NCBI GenBank assembly: GCA_016280955.1
Contig: JAEEHV010000027.1
Location: 1-54,493 of the forward strand
DNA: 54,493 nt
Direction of reading: 5' to 3'
Source: Candidatus Gastranaerophilales bacterium
GTDB taxonomy: Bacteria; Cyanobacteriota; Vampirovibrionia; Gastranaerophilales; Gastranaerophilaceae
The position numbers and the translations under genes were made by a program. The number at the start of each line of letters is the position of its first letter. The first letter of the stretch is position 1. The notes below the pieces were generated by a model. That model saw nothing but the letters and a program-made list of their open reading frames with translations, was not told the origin of the DNA and ran no database searches. This document shows positions 9,901 to 18,761 of the stretch, piece by piece.

Positions 9901-10369
9901 CGGTGCGCAAATTACCGCAATTTCCAATAAAGTTGATACTCTGGATGAAATCGGTCAAATAAGAGTTATGCTGGAGGATATGCGGGCTCAGGCAGAAGAT
10001 AATTCTGAAAGTGCAGAATTAATTGATGCTCTCACAAATGTCTTTGATAAACAGGCAAAACGAATTGCATCAATGGAAGCTAAAATTGATCGTTTAATAG
10101 TCGAAAATACAATAAACAAAAAAGAATCAAAAATTAATATGAAGCCTGTAGAAGATACTTTGAACAGATTTTTGGCTGCGATTGATGACAAAATGTCATT
10201 CCAGCAGGACAAAATTAATTTGTTGGAACAAAAACTGGAAGAAGTTGTATCTTTGGTAGATAATAAAGACACTGCACAACTTACCAAAAAAGTTGGCGGC
10301 ATGGATAAACAGCTTGCCAAACTGAATAAGAGTATCGAAAAGATAGCATCAAATGTTGTTGAAAAGTAA
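3959..10369 (+). CDS. giant coiled-coil protein (2136 aa)
   Basis: No enzymatic domain or family is recognised. Almost the whole protein is predicted amphipathic helix: acidic, rich in Asn, Ser, Lys, Glu, Ile and Leu, with heptad-like hydrophobic spacing and repeated phrases such as LKxxFDEI and IxDxLxxIxxxI. There is no signal peptide, membrane helix, LPxTG or Walker motif, so it is probably cytoplasmic. If continuous, a rod of this length would be roughly 300 nm. Cysteines are very few. I start at MADNINDFSE (residue 25 of the longest frame), which has AAGG upstream; the longer start has no ribosome site. The 3' end overlaps the oxidase gene by 17 bp. A scaffold or filament-like role is inference; an SMC-like role is unlikely without ATPase heads. 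Confidence 0.85.
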   Translation: MADNINDFSEIRENFDTIKTLLNTIRAQGVLNTSDVDKLLAGIHAKLEKINTDEDVDLIKAFLSELKQNLDERHSVLVSKFGAIESLFSNLMKNSTEAVKTSELKELFDIVATNLSVFSREVVSQKETLSDITLRLDSIQSDDTQKKEIIKHIGSLKYDFEKLNNGFDSIVLSLNENFKTVLKTISEIDQSDAISGYGEQLTDLINSSNTILSAIQLIDKKNTNFEEAIEKLATQEDSSSIQKAILELSLKSRDINDLVDSLVEKSYKIDNLAEKIDASVNIIAGLKTEIADGSDDSKEAILERLNKLEEVVKEVSTVNEFEQVKIMLNAILDDIASGSKNISANYNRINEDIKEKLSSESDKLSQLLDANISRTINDITSNTESLNSAIKNSQLAMSDLCRSGFEELSENISGLKTVVAQLDENNISASNAIFSNITDRLAIFENSLKTSLEKQEDSVANSSSNVFEQIANIKNISEKIDYRLDASAIELSNTKREYESLKASVNEVLALDFATAIKEVKTDLFTFKQDLKDAVETSELNISEGITNDIFGKYELVVSKIDNIEDELKTAQTAALNNMKDTLDTISSQIVDVLSYVSVAKDIRETGLDTKFAEVTKIINDNNLNYVENVKDIIDVIRIQVEQNLRSIANDSEKNINHLSDVINESNKQIQTDIKNSYDKLLQVQTNFDEIKELLSANNTSVSNGVNDVLMSNDGIKNEFETKLNNLKIALLEKVTELKDAYAIDSNDKISELKFNSENLTLKTVKRTEELKNELRGEIDGIITSLNKVITDLGEQVSATSLKIEGSNREIVDFVKNDFTSEVNNSIDSIKTNTAEVLNEIDIKVNDVVGGFNSLDSSIQKLSKDTDTALTSTLTKILDNFVVIKSLINAIDEQSEENLRQSVAEIKRDFAELRKRFDEADSAIDEDLARQISIIEGSFESLNLMFADVMNQGAEAIAERIKKELGGAKEVLSEELATRLEHYKGQLEILFDELKERNSAQADYIESKVLGLNSILAENLNKQNNDAALRLDEISAQLKDILTDNLELSAADYNALKSKINDFTNDIIKTNDNLVASVRAQLDDIIKYFDSNFEIRADEVNEEFDKIISSMIKFDETVTAFNNEMEEKIQTLQSVIDTLKDSTAEKIDEKTEFVIDKLSGIIKDISESSLNDINPKINDIKEILFSQERLINERFTESDETSSNIQNMLAAHSDAINNNISLRANEIEDSQHNVIKEILSLQNAIEAHKANLSDLLNGEIKPEFHSLEEKLQVLFDNNSMSFIAELTNGNNRVLDDIRNSTDDFRAAFISLNERLDKDEISRMNIIQAQINELNNKFNDMIENSRNTAKAELDTMFSTLFKNSKDMLEEINLSVENKYDSILVANSDISAAEMQSIEAFTNNILENVESVKQNSNTCRDIIRKLIEEQVNIISGDIEKETDVIVADIIEQFRLLQEHQKDDLSSLTTAIESSVSGYVIDAVNDIKSYFDIKTDANIINEKIDNLKHGLENSVRETLSNINKLIDRSVFSEAISDIKAANEVLIGSMSDKINNELTNFIQQNVSKKFDDKFNLFDKKFTDTIVDKYEEVKLLSSNYNKSFEKIAISVQDIISQFKDTNKQLNEKLDNSLNKISGSVDELKQSFADLKAQIMNKSFDEAFHDAVHNQIHGLETLVNEQLSYIQDISDLCCDNLPEMAEMNTIVKFGILESVKDIQQKVNSHDNFDSLQSQISEDLNSLKTNIITQILDVFNQISFIAEQEEIIDFIQEKHAELITVLSHIVTSVDNVGTVKDNLAVVDNKIDSLKEDIDLINEKITSIMSAEGDIDYVYSLQDLESDIAALRVVLNDMKSDNKSKEFEELIGSTNNIYKLVETIKAEMPKFEADEFKKDFETLAEDIVSISTRTNKLILTSDESYKTLQDNLQDFKLVINDLDERTRNFPREAGIDKIDSKLASINTMIKNGAKTNQVFNQVFEYLAEWVDKAGAQITAISNKVDTLDEIGQIRVMLEDMRAQAEDNSESAELIDALTNVFDKQAKRIASMEAKIDRLIVENTINKKESKINMKPVEDTLNRFLAAIDDKMSFQQDKINLLEQKLEEVVSLVDNKDTAQLTKKVGGMDKQLAKLNKSIEKIASNVVEK

Positions 10370-11747
10370 CATAGAAGATTTAAAGAAAATTATAAAAAAG
10401 GACAATATCCTCTTAAATCAGGAGGAACGATATTGTTATGCTCAGGATTCAATGAATCTGAGAGATAAAGTATCAATTCCTGATATTGTTATGTTTGTTG
10501 AAACCGCAGAAGAAGTACAAAACATTTTAAAATATGCAAATACTCACAACATTCCGGTAATTTCCAGAGGAGCAGGAACAAATATGGTTGGTTCATGTAT
10601 TTGTACTAACGGAGGAATTGTACTGAATTTTTCAAAAATGAATAAAATTCTGGAATTTAATCAGGATGACATGACAATGCGTGTTCAGCCGGGTGTTATA
10701 TTAAACGATATTAAAACACTGGCTGAAAGTGCCGGATTGTTTTACCCGCCGGATCCTTCAAATTATAAAGTTTCTACAATCGGCGGAAGTATTGCACAGT
10801 CTTCGGGCGGAGCAAAGTCTTTCAAATACGGAACAACAAAAGATTATATTCTGAGCTTAACTGTTGTTTTAGCAGACGGTACCATAATGAGACTCGGCTC
10901 AGGAACCATTAAAGATGCGGTCGGATATCATCTGAATCAACTGATAATCGGTAGTGAAGGAACTTTGGCGGTAGTTGTTGAAGCTGAACTTAAATTAATA
11001 CCCAAGCCGGAAGCTAATGCTGTAATTACAGCATACTTTGACAGTATGGAAAATGCTGCAGACGGTGTTAACGGAATTATTAAAGAAAGAATTTTTCCTT
11101 CTACTATTGATTTTATGGATAAAAATTCAATCAACACCGTTGAAAAATTTTATCCGAGCGGCTTAAATACCGAAAAAGAATGCATGCTTCTGATAGAAGT
11201 TGACGGTCTTGATATCTCTATTCCCACGCAGCTTGATATCGTTACAAACACCCTTAAAAAGTGCGGTGCCTCAGATATAATTGCGGTATCTGACAAAGAT
11301 GATATTGAAAGGATTTGGACAGCACGGAGAGCCAGCTATGCAGCTGCAACAAAACTTGCTCCTGACGTTGTTACTGATGACATAATTGTTCCTCGGTCAG
11401 CATTATCAAAAATGGTTTGCGGATGCAGAGAAATATGCAACAAATACAATTTGCAGGTTTGTATTATAGGACACGTAGGTGACGGAAATATTCATCCGCA
11501 AATAGTTTTAAATCTCGAAGATGATACTGAATTTAAAAACTATATGAATGCTCAGTCCGAAATTTACCGGTTAGCAATTGATTTAGGCGGAACTATCTCC
11601 GCCGAACACGGAATCGGTATTGAAAAAATATCATATATGGAAAAAATTATTGATACGGAATCTATTGAATATATGAAAAGGATTAAAAATTTATTTGATC
11701 CGAACGGAATACTTAATCCCGGAAAAATTTTCAAAAATAAGGAGTAA
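10353..11747 (+). CDS. FAD-linked oxidase, GlcD / D-lactate dehydrogenase type
   Basis: The 464-residue protein has the FAD-binding PCMH fold near the N-terminus (PVISRGAGTNMVGSC, then STIGGSIAQSSGGAKSFKYG) and the C-terminal FAD-oxidase domain with GHVGDGNIHPQ, ISAEHGIGIEK and FDPNGILNPGKIF. This is the GlcD family, which oxidises glycolate, D-lactate or other 2-hydroxyacids to the keto acid. The substrate cannot be told from sequence. The single-subunit length matches D-lactate dehydrogenases that work with electron-transfer flavoprotein, but no etf or glcE/glcF genes are adjacent. Its ATG lies 17 bp inside the coiled-coil gene; two TTG codons follow as alternative starts. Confidence 0.85.
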   Translation: MLLKSNIEDLKKIIKKDNILLNQEERYCYAQDSMNLRDKVSIPDIVMFVETAEEVQNILKYANTHNIPVISRGAGTNMVGSCICTNGGIVLNFSKMNKILEFNQDDMTMRVQPGVILNDIKTLAESAGLFYPPDPSNYKVSTIGGSIAQSSGGAKSFKYGTTKDYILSLTVVLADGTIMRLGSGTIKDAVGYHLNQLIIGSEGTLAVVVEAELKLIPKPEANAVITAYFDSMENAADGVNGIIKERIFPSTIDFMDKNSINTVEKFYPSGLNTEKECMLLIEVDGLDISIPTQLDIVTNTLKKCGASDIIAVSDKDDIERIWTARRASYAAATKLAPDVVTDDIIVPRSALSKMVCGCREICNKYNLQVCIIGHVGDGNIHPQIVLNLEDDTEFKNYMNAQSEIYRLAIDLGGTISAEHGIGIEKISYMEKIIDTESIEYMKRIKNLFDPNGILNPGKIFKNKE

Positions 11748-11749
11748 AA

Positions 11750-12067
11750 ATGGATATTATTGTAATATATTGCACTGTACCTGATAAAAAACTCGCAAAA
11801 CAGATTACTAAAGTTTTAATGAAATATAAGTTGGCAGCATGTGTTTCTCAAATTGAAAACGTCCGCTCAACATTCAGCTGGGAAGGCGAAGTTAGCGAAG
11901 AAAAAGAAATATTATTAATGATAAAAACACGAAGAACAAATTATGTAAAAATTAAGGCTGCTATTGAAGAATTTCATTCTTACAAAGTTCCTGAAATTAT
12001 AGCATTACCAATTGTAGATTGTAGTGAAGATTATTTAAAATGGCTTGTGAGAGAAACAGAATCCTAA
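11750..12067 (+). CDS. cutA: divalent-cation tolerance protein CutA
   Basis: The 105-residue protein has full family length and the CutA1 hallmarks: VYCTVPDKK-like start, KLAACVSQIENVRSTFSWEG, then KEILLMIKTRRTNY and YKVPEIIALPIVDCSEDYLKWL at the end. CutA forms very stable trimers with a ferredoxin-like fold and was linked to copper tolerance in Escherichia coli; its role elsewhere is unclear. AAGGAG precedes the ATG, which is 2 bp after the oxidase stop, so the genes form an operon. The next gene starts inside its last 28 bp. Confidence 0.92.
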   Translation: MDIIVIYCTVPDKKLAKQITKVLMKYKLAACVSQIENVRSTFSWEGEVSEEKEILLMIKTRRTNYVKIKAAIEEFHSYKVPEIIALPIVDCSEDYLKWLVRETES

Positions 12068-12816
12068 AACTTACAGAATTTCTGTCATCAAAAAACATTG
12101 ATGTTAATATAGGCAAAAATAAAGCCAGAGGAAATAAAGGTGTTTTTATGCACAAAAATAATGTGTATAGAATTGATATTTCCAGAAATATTGCAGAAGA
12201 AAACATAATCCCGATTTTGCTGCATGAGTATGCACATTATGTCCACTATACATTTGATAAATCCTTAAAATCACTCAATTTCATATTTGGCGAAATGACA
12301 GATGAATTAAAAGAAGAATTAATTAAAATAACAGTCAGAGAGATACCGAAAGAGTTTGCATCTTCTCTTTTTGAAGCGAGAAAAACTCTTACTTCCGATA
12401 TAAAGCAATTAGCCTCAGTTATACGCAGAGAATACAAAGAGTTTAAGATTTCTGAAAGAAATAAAAGTATAGAAAAAGGATTTTCTCTTGTGCAAAAGTA
12501 TTTGCTTTCTTATGACAGAATAAAATTATTAAACAAAATATATTCGGTTGATACAATAGATGAATGCAGCAATCTGAGTCCTTCACAGGCTGCATACATA
12601 AAACTTAAATCAAAACAGAGAAAAATTAAAAGAATAAACTCCAAAATAAGCAGATTAAACAAATATTATAATAATCCGTCCGAACTTTTTGCAAGATTTA
12701 CGGAACTGTATTTTACAAACAAAACATTAGCCCAAGAGCTTGCACCGGGAGCAAGTAAAAAATTTGAACAGGCATCAATACCATGCTTAAAGGAATTAGC
12801 TGAAATAATGCTGTAA
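12040..12816 (+). CDS. putative zinc-dependent peptidase (HEYAH), unknown family
   Basis: The 258-residue protein contains LLHEYAHYVH at 61-70, a clear HExxH zinc site preceded by a hydrophobic stretch, as in ImmA/IrrE-like and other gluzincin-type peptidases. A possible third ligand lies in PSELFARFTELYF (Glu215 or Glu222). The middle of the protein is a basic, helical region (KSKQRKIKRINSKISRLNK) that could bind nucleic acid. There is no signal peptide, so it should be cytoplasmic. It overlaps cutA by 28 bp and has no ribosome site of its own, suggesting coupled translation. The substrate is unknown. Confidence 0.65.
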   Translation: MACERNRILKLTEFLSSKNIDVNIGKNKARGNKGVFMHKNNVYRIDISRNIAEENIIPILLHEYAHYVHYTFDKSLKSLNFIFGEMTDELKEELIKITVREIPKEFASSLFEARKTLTSDIKQLASVIRREYKEFKISERNKSIEKGFSLVQKYLLSYDRIKLLNKIYSVDTIDECSNLSPSQAAYIKLKSKQRKIKRINSKISRLNKYYNNPSELFARFTELYFTNKTLAQELAPGASKKFEQASIPCLKELAEIML

Positions 12817-12859
12817 AATGCTGTATTTTCACATTTTAATTGAAATATTAAAATTTCCT

Positions 12860-12887
12860 TAACTTTTATAAATAAATAAAAAAGTTA
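12860..12887. promoter_or_regulatory. inverted repeat upstream of groES, candidate operator
   Basis: TAACTTTT (12860-12867) and AAAAGTTA (12880-12887) form an 8-bp inverted repeat with a 12-bp spacer, just upstream of a TATAAT at 12897-12902. The CIRCE element bound by HrcA is absent, so if groESL is heat-regulated here another site must serve. The AT-rich context makes chance occurrence possible. Confidence 0.35.
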
Positions 12888-12943
12888 TAGTATAAATATA
12901 ATTGTAAAGGTAAATAATATATTAATAAAAGGAGGATTATATT

Positions 12944-13231
12944 ATGGCATTAAAACCGTTACAGGACAGAATTGTTATTAAAGTTATTGAAGATACAGAG
13001 CAAACTGCAGGCGGTATCTTTATACCTGACAGTGCAAAAGAAAAACCGCAAAAAGGTGAAGTTGTAGCAGTTGGTGAAGGTAAAACAAATGATAAAGGCG
13101 AAAAAGAACCGATGGGAGTAAATGTAGGTGATATCGTTCTTTATGCTAAATATGCCGGAACAGAAGTTAAAATGGACGGAGTTGAATACAAAATTTTGTC
13201 TATTAAAGATGCACTCGCTATCGTTGAATAA
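12944..13231 (+). CDS. groES: co-chaperonin GroES
   Basis: The 95-residue protein is full length, with the family opening [14 protein letters not shown], the mobile loop [16 protein letters not shown] that contacts GroEL, and the end [10 protein letters not shown]. It caps the GroEL ring during ATP-driven protein folding in the cytoplasm. A near-perfect AAAGGAGG precedes the ATG, fitting very high expression. It is 24 bp upstream of groEL in the usual bicistronic operon. Confidence 0.98.
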   Translation: MALKPLQDRIVIKVIEDTEQTAGGIFIPDSAKEKPQKGEVVAVGEGKTNDKGEKEPMGVNVGDIVLYAKYAGTEVKMDGVEYKILSIKDALAIVE

Positions 13232-13240
13232 TTATTTTAA

Positions 13241-14905
<1,665 letters not shown>

Positions 14906-14930
14906 TTACCGTAAGCCCTTAAAATAATAC

Positions 14931-14969
14931 TGACACAGTTTTGGATTTTTATCCAAAACTGTGTTTTTA
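14931..14969 (+). terminator. intrinsic terminator of groES-groEL
   Basis: A perfect 14-bp stem (14933-14946 with 14951-14964), a TTTT loop and a run of five T after the stem. A second, outer inverted repeat (CCGTAAG near 14909, CTTACGG at 14980-14986) flanks it and touches the next promoter element. Confidence 0.9.
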
Positions 14970-14985
14970 TTTCCGCTACCTTACG

Positions 14986-15014
14986 GCAAAAAATTATTTT
15001 ACAGGTTTTAATAC
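14986..15014 (+). promoter_or_regulatory. shared GCAAAA / TAATAT promoter-like element (gene at 15034)
   Basis: GCAAAA (14986-14991), a 17-bp T-rich spacer containing ACAGG, then TAATAC (15009-15014), 48 bp before the ATG. It closely resembles elements before the genes starting at 21060, 39824, 45242 and 45709 in both sequence and distance. GCAAAA sits where a -35 box would be but does not resemble TTGACA. Confidence 0.6.
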
Positions 15015-15033
15015 AGTATAGAAAGGCGGTAAC

Positions 15034-15894
15034 ATGGATATTTCTATTAATGCTTACAGTAATGGATTAACTTTTAACTCCAGAAAACTGACAAAAGCAT
15101 TAAGAGCTCAGAGAAATGAAATCCTGGAATCTCTGCTTTTAAAAAGTGATATCACATTAAAAGAAATGAAGAATGCATCGGGATTAACATACAATGCTAT
15201 CAACGATTGGTTCATTGAAACAAAGGGCACCACTTCAAGACAATTTTTTAAAAACAAACGAGATGAAGTCTTAAAACAGGAATTAGCGGAATTTCATGCA
15301 AAAAAGACACCATTACCTAAAATCGCAGCTTTTTATGGTCGCTCTGTCCGTTGGGTACACGATTATATGTTAAATTTCGGAATTATCAAACCGAAACATG
15401 TAATTGATAAAGAATTGGATAACTCCATGATGTCAATAATTCATAACGGAGGAACAATCCGGACCGCAGCAAGTCAGAACAATTGTTCAAATAGCCGTGT
15501 TATTAAGTGGTTAAAAAATAATTTGCCGGAAGGTATTGTTGAATACAGACACAAAAATAACATCAGGCTTCATCATGAACAAGATGAAAAACTGATTAAA
15601 ATAAAAAAATTGCTGGAGCAGCTGTTTGCAGAAGGAAAAACTATAACAGAAGCCGCAAAAATACTTGAACTGACAACAGAAAATATTTGCCGTTTGAGGG
15701 ATTTATTTGGGCTAAAAACAAAAAAAGAACTTGCAATTGAAAGAATGAAAGAAATGGTACCCGATTTTATAAAAGCAAAAATGCGCATTCCCGAAATGGC
15801 AAAACATATTGGTGAAATATCCACTGCCACAATCAGACGTTATATAAAATCTCTGACCGGCAAAAATTATATAGAAATTCGTCTTGAAAAATAA
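15034..15894 (+). CDS. protein with five tandem helix-turn-helix units and N-terminal TFNS motif
   Basis: The 286-residue protein appears to be five helix-turn-helix modules in a row, at about 40-62, 93-115, 140-163, 203-226 and 250-274. Each has the form T-x-x-E(or K)-x-A(or M)...x-x-x-x-I-x-x-W(or R,Y). Examples are TLKEMKNASGLTYNAINDWF and TITEAAKILELTTENICRLR. Each resembles a resolvase or homeodomain-like HTH, but no catalytic domain is present. The extreme N-terminus (MDISINAYSNGLTFNS) resembles the NFxG leader of other lineage-specific proteins here. A DNA-binding role is likely; the target is unknown. It has its own Shine-Dalgarno sequence and the shared GCAAAA element. Confidence 0.75.
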   Translation: MDISINAYSNGLTFNSRKLTKALRAQRNEILESLLLKSDITLKEMKNASGLTYNAINDWFIETKGTTSRQFFKNKRDEVLKQELAEFHAKKTPLPKIAAFYGRSVRWVHDYMLNFGIIKPKHVIDKELDNSMMSIIHNGGTIRTAASQNNCSNSRVIKWLKNNLPEGIVEYRHKNNIRLHHEQDEKLIKIKKLLEQLFAEGKTITEAAKILELTTENICRLRDLFGLKTKKELAIERMKEMVPDFIKAKMRIPEMAKHIGEISTATIRRYIKSLTGKNYIEIRLEK

Positions 15895-15911
15895 AATTTT
15901 TACAAATATAA

Positions 15912-16277
15912 CTAAGCCCCATAGTTAATTTTTCTTGCTTCCTCTTTTGTAAGTGTCGGACTTAATCCGTTTACTGCGAACGGTTTAGCAAAATAAAATG
16001 CACTTACTGCCGATAAAATCGCACTTCCGATATTCAATACAGTTTTTGGTATTTTAAAATTTTTGGGTAATGCAGCTGCCGTAAGCATAAGACTGCTGCC
16101 CGCCATAAGATAAATATATGCCTTAAAAATACCTCTTGGGACAGCTACACAATCCTCAACATCCCTTGGATTTCTTACTGTCCGTACTATAACATCAATA
16201 AACTCATGTTCTTTTAAATTTGTATCAGACTGAGAATTTCTGAAATTTATTGACGGAGAAACTTTATTTATTTGCAT
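15912..16277 (-). CDS. small two-helix membrane protein with N-terminal NFRN motif
   Basis: No family recognised. The 121-residue protein starts MQINKVSPSINFRN, matching position for position the start of the unrelated protein at 45242 (MQIYSVNNSQNFKG). It then has a polar segment with VPRGIFKAYIY, two hydrophobic helices at about 53-70 and 80-97, and the tail LTKEEARKINYGA. It lies 15 bp downstream of speE and is probably cotranscribed with it. The ribosome site is weak (AGGG). Confidence 0.7.
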   Translation of the reverse strand: MQINKVSPSINFRNSQSDTNLKEHEFIDVIVRTVRNPRDVEDCVAVPRGIFKAYIYLMAGSSLMLTAAALPKNFKIPKTVLNIGSAILSAVSAFYFAKPFAVNGLSPTLTKEEARKINYGA

Positions 16278-16292
16278 ACATTAACCCTGTTA

Positions 16293-17165
16293 TTATAAAA
16301 GTTCCTTCAGATAATTCGGAAGAGCAAATCTTGCATTGTGATATTCTTTGTTATAGATTTTGCAAGTTTTTGTAATTGCTTCGCCGCGTCTTTCATCATA
16401 GTATGAAAGCGGCTTAACTTCTTCCGAACAAAATGCCCAAGCCCAATATCCTCCCGGGTATGTAGGAATGTTTGAAGTGTAAGTTGAAACAATCGGAAAT
16501 ACACGTTTAAGCTGCGTGTACATTTTTTTAATTTCTTCTTTGTTTGTGAATGGTGATTCTGACTGCGCAACCATAATTCCGCCCTTCTTCATCGAACATT
16601 TTACATTTGTATAAAATTCATCCGTAAATAACCCTTCACCCGGTCCCATAGGATCAGTAGAATCAATCAAAACAATATCAAACAAATTTTCTTTATCTTT
16701 AATATATTCAATAGCATCTTCAACCAGAATCTCACACTTAGGATTATCCAATTCACAGGAGATTGTAGGTAAATATTTTTTGCAGGCATCAATAACCATA
16801 CCGTCAATTTCACAAAGAACAACTTTTTCAACGGTATCGTGTTTAAGAACTTCTCTTACCGTTCCTCCGTCACCGCCGCCAATTACAAGAACTGTTTTAG
16901 GACACGGGTGCTGCATCATAGGAATATGAGCAATCATTTCGTGATAATGATATTCATCACCCTCGGTTGTCATCATCAAATCGTCAAGAGTAAGAACTCT
17001 GCCTAATTTTGAATCCGTATCAAAAATTTCAACCTTCTGGAATTTCGACTGCTCGGAAAACAGAATATCTTTTGTTTTTATTGCAATGCCGTATCCGCCC
17101 GGAGTTATTTCTTTATATATATTTTGTTCTTTATCTACGCCTTGTAAAACTATTGTTTGTGTCAT
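16293..17165 (-). CDS. speE: spermidine synthase
   Basis: The 290-residue protein has the Rossmann-type aminopropyltransferase signature: VLVIGGGDGGTVREVLKH binds decarboxylated S-adenosylmethionine, and VLIDSTDPMGPGEGLFTDEF holds the catalytic Asp and putrescine pocket. The N-terminal beta region includes LDDLMMTTEGDEYHYHEM. It transfers an aminopropyl group to putrescine to make spermidine. Length is normal. Its ribosome site GGAGG lies inside the end of the HIT-protein gene and the ATG is one base after that stop, so the two are translationally coupled. No speD is nearby. Confidence 0.95.
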   Translation of the reverse strand: MTQTIVLQGVDKEQNIYKEITPGGYGIAIKTKDILFSEQSKFQKVEIFDTDSKLGRVLTLDDLMMTTEGDEYHYHEMIAHIPMMQHPCPKTVLVIGGGDGGTVREVLKHDTVEKVVLCEIDGMVIDACKKYLPTISCELDNPKCEILVEDAIEYIKDKENLFDIVLIDSTDPMGPGEGLFTDEFYTNVKCSMKKGGIMVAQSESPFTNKEEIKKMYTQLKRVFPIVSTYTSNIPTYPGGYWAWAFCSEEVKPLSYYDERRGEAITKTCKIYNKEYHNARFALPNYLKELL

Positions 17166-17166
17166 T

Positions 17167-17484
17167 TTAAACTATTCCTCCTGAAAGTATATGTATGTGC
17201 AGGTGAAAAACTTCCTGTCCTGCTTCTTTACCTGTATTTATAACCGTTCTGTATGATTTTATACCGAGTTTTTTTGTTGTTTCTTTGACAGTCATCATTA
17301 ATTTACCCAGTAAATTTTCATCATCAAGTTCGTTTAAAGATTCAACGTGAATTCTCGGAACAACAAGCAAATGAATATCAGCCTTAGGGTTTATATCTTT
17401 GAATACTACGGCATGTTCGTTTTCGTAAACAAACTCCGTTCCGAAATCACCGTTAATAATCTTACAAAATATACAATCTGTCAT
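17167..17484 (-). CDS. HIT-family nucleotide hydrolase (HinT-like)
   Basis: The 105-residue protein opens with the classic CIFCKIINGD and ends with the histidine triad VFHLHIHILSGG (His94, 96, 98). Members of this branch hydrolyse adenosine 5'-phosphoramidates and similar AMP-lysine-type compounds. The C-terminal tail is a few residues shorter than in typical HinT. It is the first gene of an operon with speE, with AAGGAG before the ATG. Confidence 0.92.
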   Translation of the reverse strand: MTDCIFCKIINGDFGTEFVYENEHAVVFKDINPKADIHLLVVPRIHVESLNELDDENLLGKLMMTVKETTKKLGIKSYRTVINTGKEAGQEVFHLHIHILSGGIV

Positions 17485-17574
17485 AATTTTGTTTACTCCT
17501 TTTTTATTCGCTCTCCGGACAGCAGAAGTCAGAAGCCGCCGACAAATAAATCTAAGTCTTACTGATTAATTAAA

Positions 17575-18165
17575 TTAATCCTGTTTTTTATAGTTTGTTA
17601 ATATCAAGTCCTTCAATGTACTGTTATTTAGTTTTAATGCTTTATTTAATGATGTTTCATCAATATTAGCACCTGCATTAATTAAAAGATTTGATATCTC
17701 TTCACTTTTTTTAGAAACAGCCAACGTTAACAGACTTTTTCCGGCAGACATATCATTAACTTTTGCACCATGCTTTAATAATGATTTTACGGTATCAACA
17801 TTTTCTGTTGATATTGCATGAGCCATGAGAGATTTACCGTTAACTTCCTGATTCGGATCTACACCGGCATCAAGCAGTTTTTCCACAATATCAGGTTTTT
17901 TTAATTTAATTGCCCAGTATATTGCAGGCATTTTTAAAATTGTTATGTTAGGATCATATCCTGATGCAATAAATAAACTTATTACGTCTTTATCATTATT
18001 TTTTAATGCTTTTAATACCCCTGTAGCATCATAGTTATAATTTTTTTGAATAATCTGCTTAATAATTTGTTCTTTTGGTGTTAATGAATCTGCATCCTCC
18101 GCATTTACTGCAACAGCCCCAAAAACAAGAGCCGATAATATTGTAACAGCTAACAACTTTTTCAT
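17575..18165 (-). CDS. secreted ankyrin-repeat protein
   Basis: The product has a signal peptide (MKKLLAVTILSALVFGAVAV, predicted cleavage after VNA) followed by about four ankyrin repeats (for example KKPDIVEKLLDAGVDPNQEV, NVDTVKSLLKHGAKVND, KSEEISNLLINAGANID). It should act in the periplasm or outside as a protein-binding scaffold. I start at the second Met, 18165, because AAGGAGGG is 7 bp before it but only 1 bp before the first ATG (18171). A TATAAT lies upstream on the minus strand. Partner and function are unknown. Confidence 0.85.
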   Translation of the reverse strand: MKKLLAVTILSALVFGAVAVNAEDADSLTPKEQIIKQIIQKNYNYDATGVLKALKNNDKDVISLFIASGYDPNITILKMPAIYWAIKLKKPDIVEKLLDAGVDPNQEVNGKSLMAHAISTENVDTVKSLLKHGAKVNDMSAGKSLLTLAVSKKSEEISNLLINAGANIDETSLNKALKLNNSTLKDLILTNYKKQD

Positions 18166-18333
18166 ACACATCCCTCCTTAATAGAGGTATTATAACATTA
18201 AAAAAAGAAGTTCGCATGTCCTTTGTCTCAAATTCTGATAAAATATTTATCTAATATATTTGTAGGATTTTATTAAATTTTTATTTATAAATTTAGTTTT
18301 TATGCCGATTTTATTATTACCAAGGAAATATGC

Positions 18334-18642
18334 ATGTCACATCAATATAATAATTTATTACCCCGGGACAGGAACGAGATTCTTGTTCCAAATACAAAAA
18401 ATCCTCAAGAAGCAATCGAATGCATCAATTCATACATTGATAAAGTTCATTGTCACAAATTCAGCATTGATATTTCATCATTTAATATTATTGATGCCTG
18501 TTATGTTTCGACAATGTGCTCCACTAAACATTACATAAAATATCCTGACGGGAAAATATACTGGTTTGTATCGTCTGACTATGTAAAAGAATTTTCAAAA
18601 AACATGTCACTTGGAAATAGTGAATATTACACTACCGGTTAA
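18334..18642 (+). CDS. small STAS-like protein
   Basis: The 102-residue protein has no confident family. The middle (FSIDISSFNIIDACYVSTMC) resembles the strand-helix core of STAS domains, where an Asp or Ser follows the first central strand, and the rest alternates short strands and helices (KIYWFVSSDYVKEF). STAS domains bind nucleotides or partner switch proteins, but the resemblance is visual and weak. AAGGA lies 8 bp before the ATG. It is monocistronic, facing a gene-free stretch downstream. Confidence 0.55.
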   Translation: MSHQYNNLLPRDRNEILVPNTKNPQEAIECINSYIDKVHCHKFSIDISSFNIIDACYVSTMCSTKHYIKYPDGKIYWFVSSDYVKEFSKNMSLGNSEYYTTG

Positions 18643-18726
18643 ATTTTTGTATTTTTAGCAATAAATGTACTTATTTACACTTTATATCCAAAATAAATAA
18701 TCCTTTAGAATTAGTTCGCCGGTAGA

Positions 18727-18755
18727 TTAAGAAACGACGGGCTAAATGGTATAAT
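18727..18755 (+). promoter_or_regulatory. promoter of candidate stand-alone RNA
   Basis: -35-like TTAAGA (18727-18732), 17 bp, then TGG-TATAAT (extended -10, hexamer 18750-18755). The predicted +1 is 18762, which is exactly the first base of a 10-bp RNA stem. Confidence 0.65.
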
Positions 18756-18761
18756 AATAAT

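Noticed and set aside
12817..12943. CIRCE heat-shock element before groES
   Set aside because: No TTAGCACTC-N9-GAGTGCTAA or close variant is present; only an unrelated AT-rich inverted repeat.
18302..18538. Alternative reading frame overlapping the STAS-like gene
   Set aside because: It lacks a ribosome site, while the frame at 18334 has AAGGA at proper spacing and a more protein-like composition.
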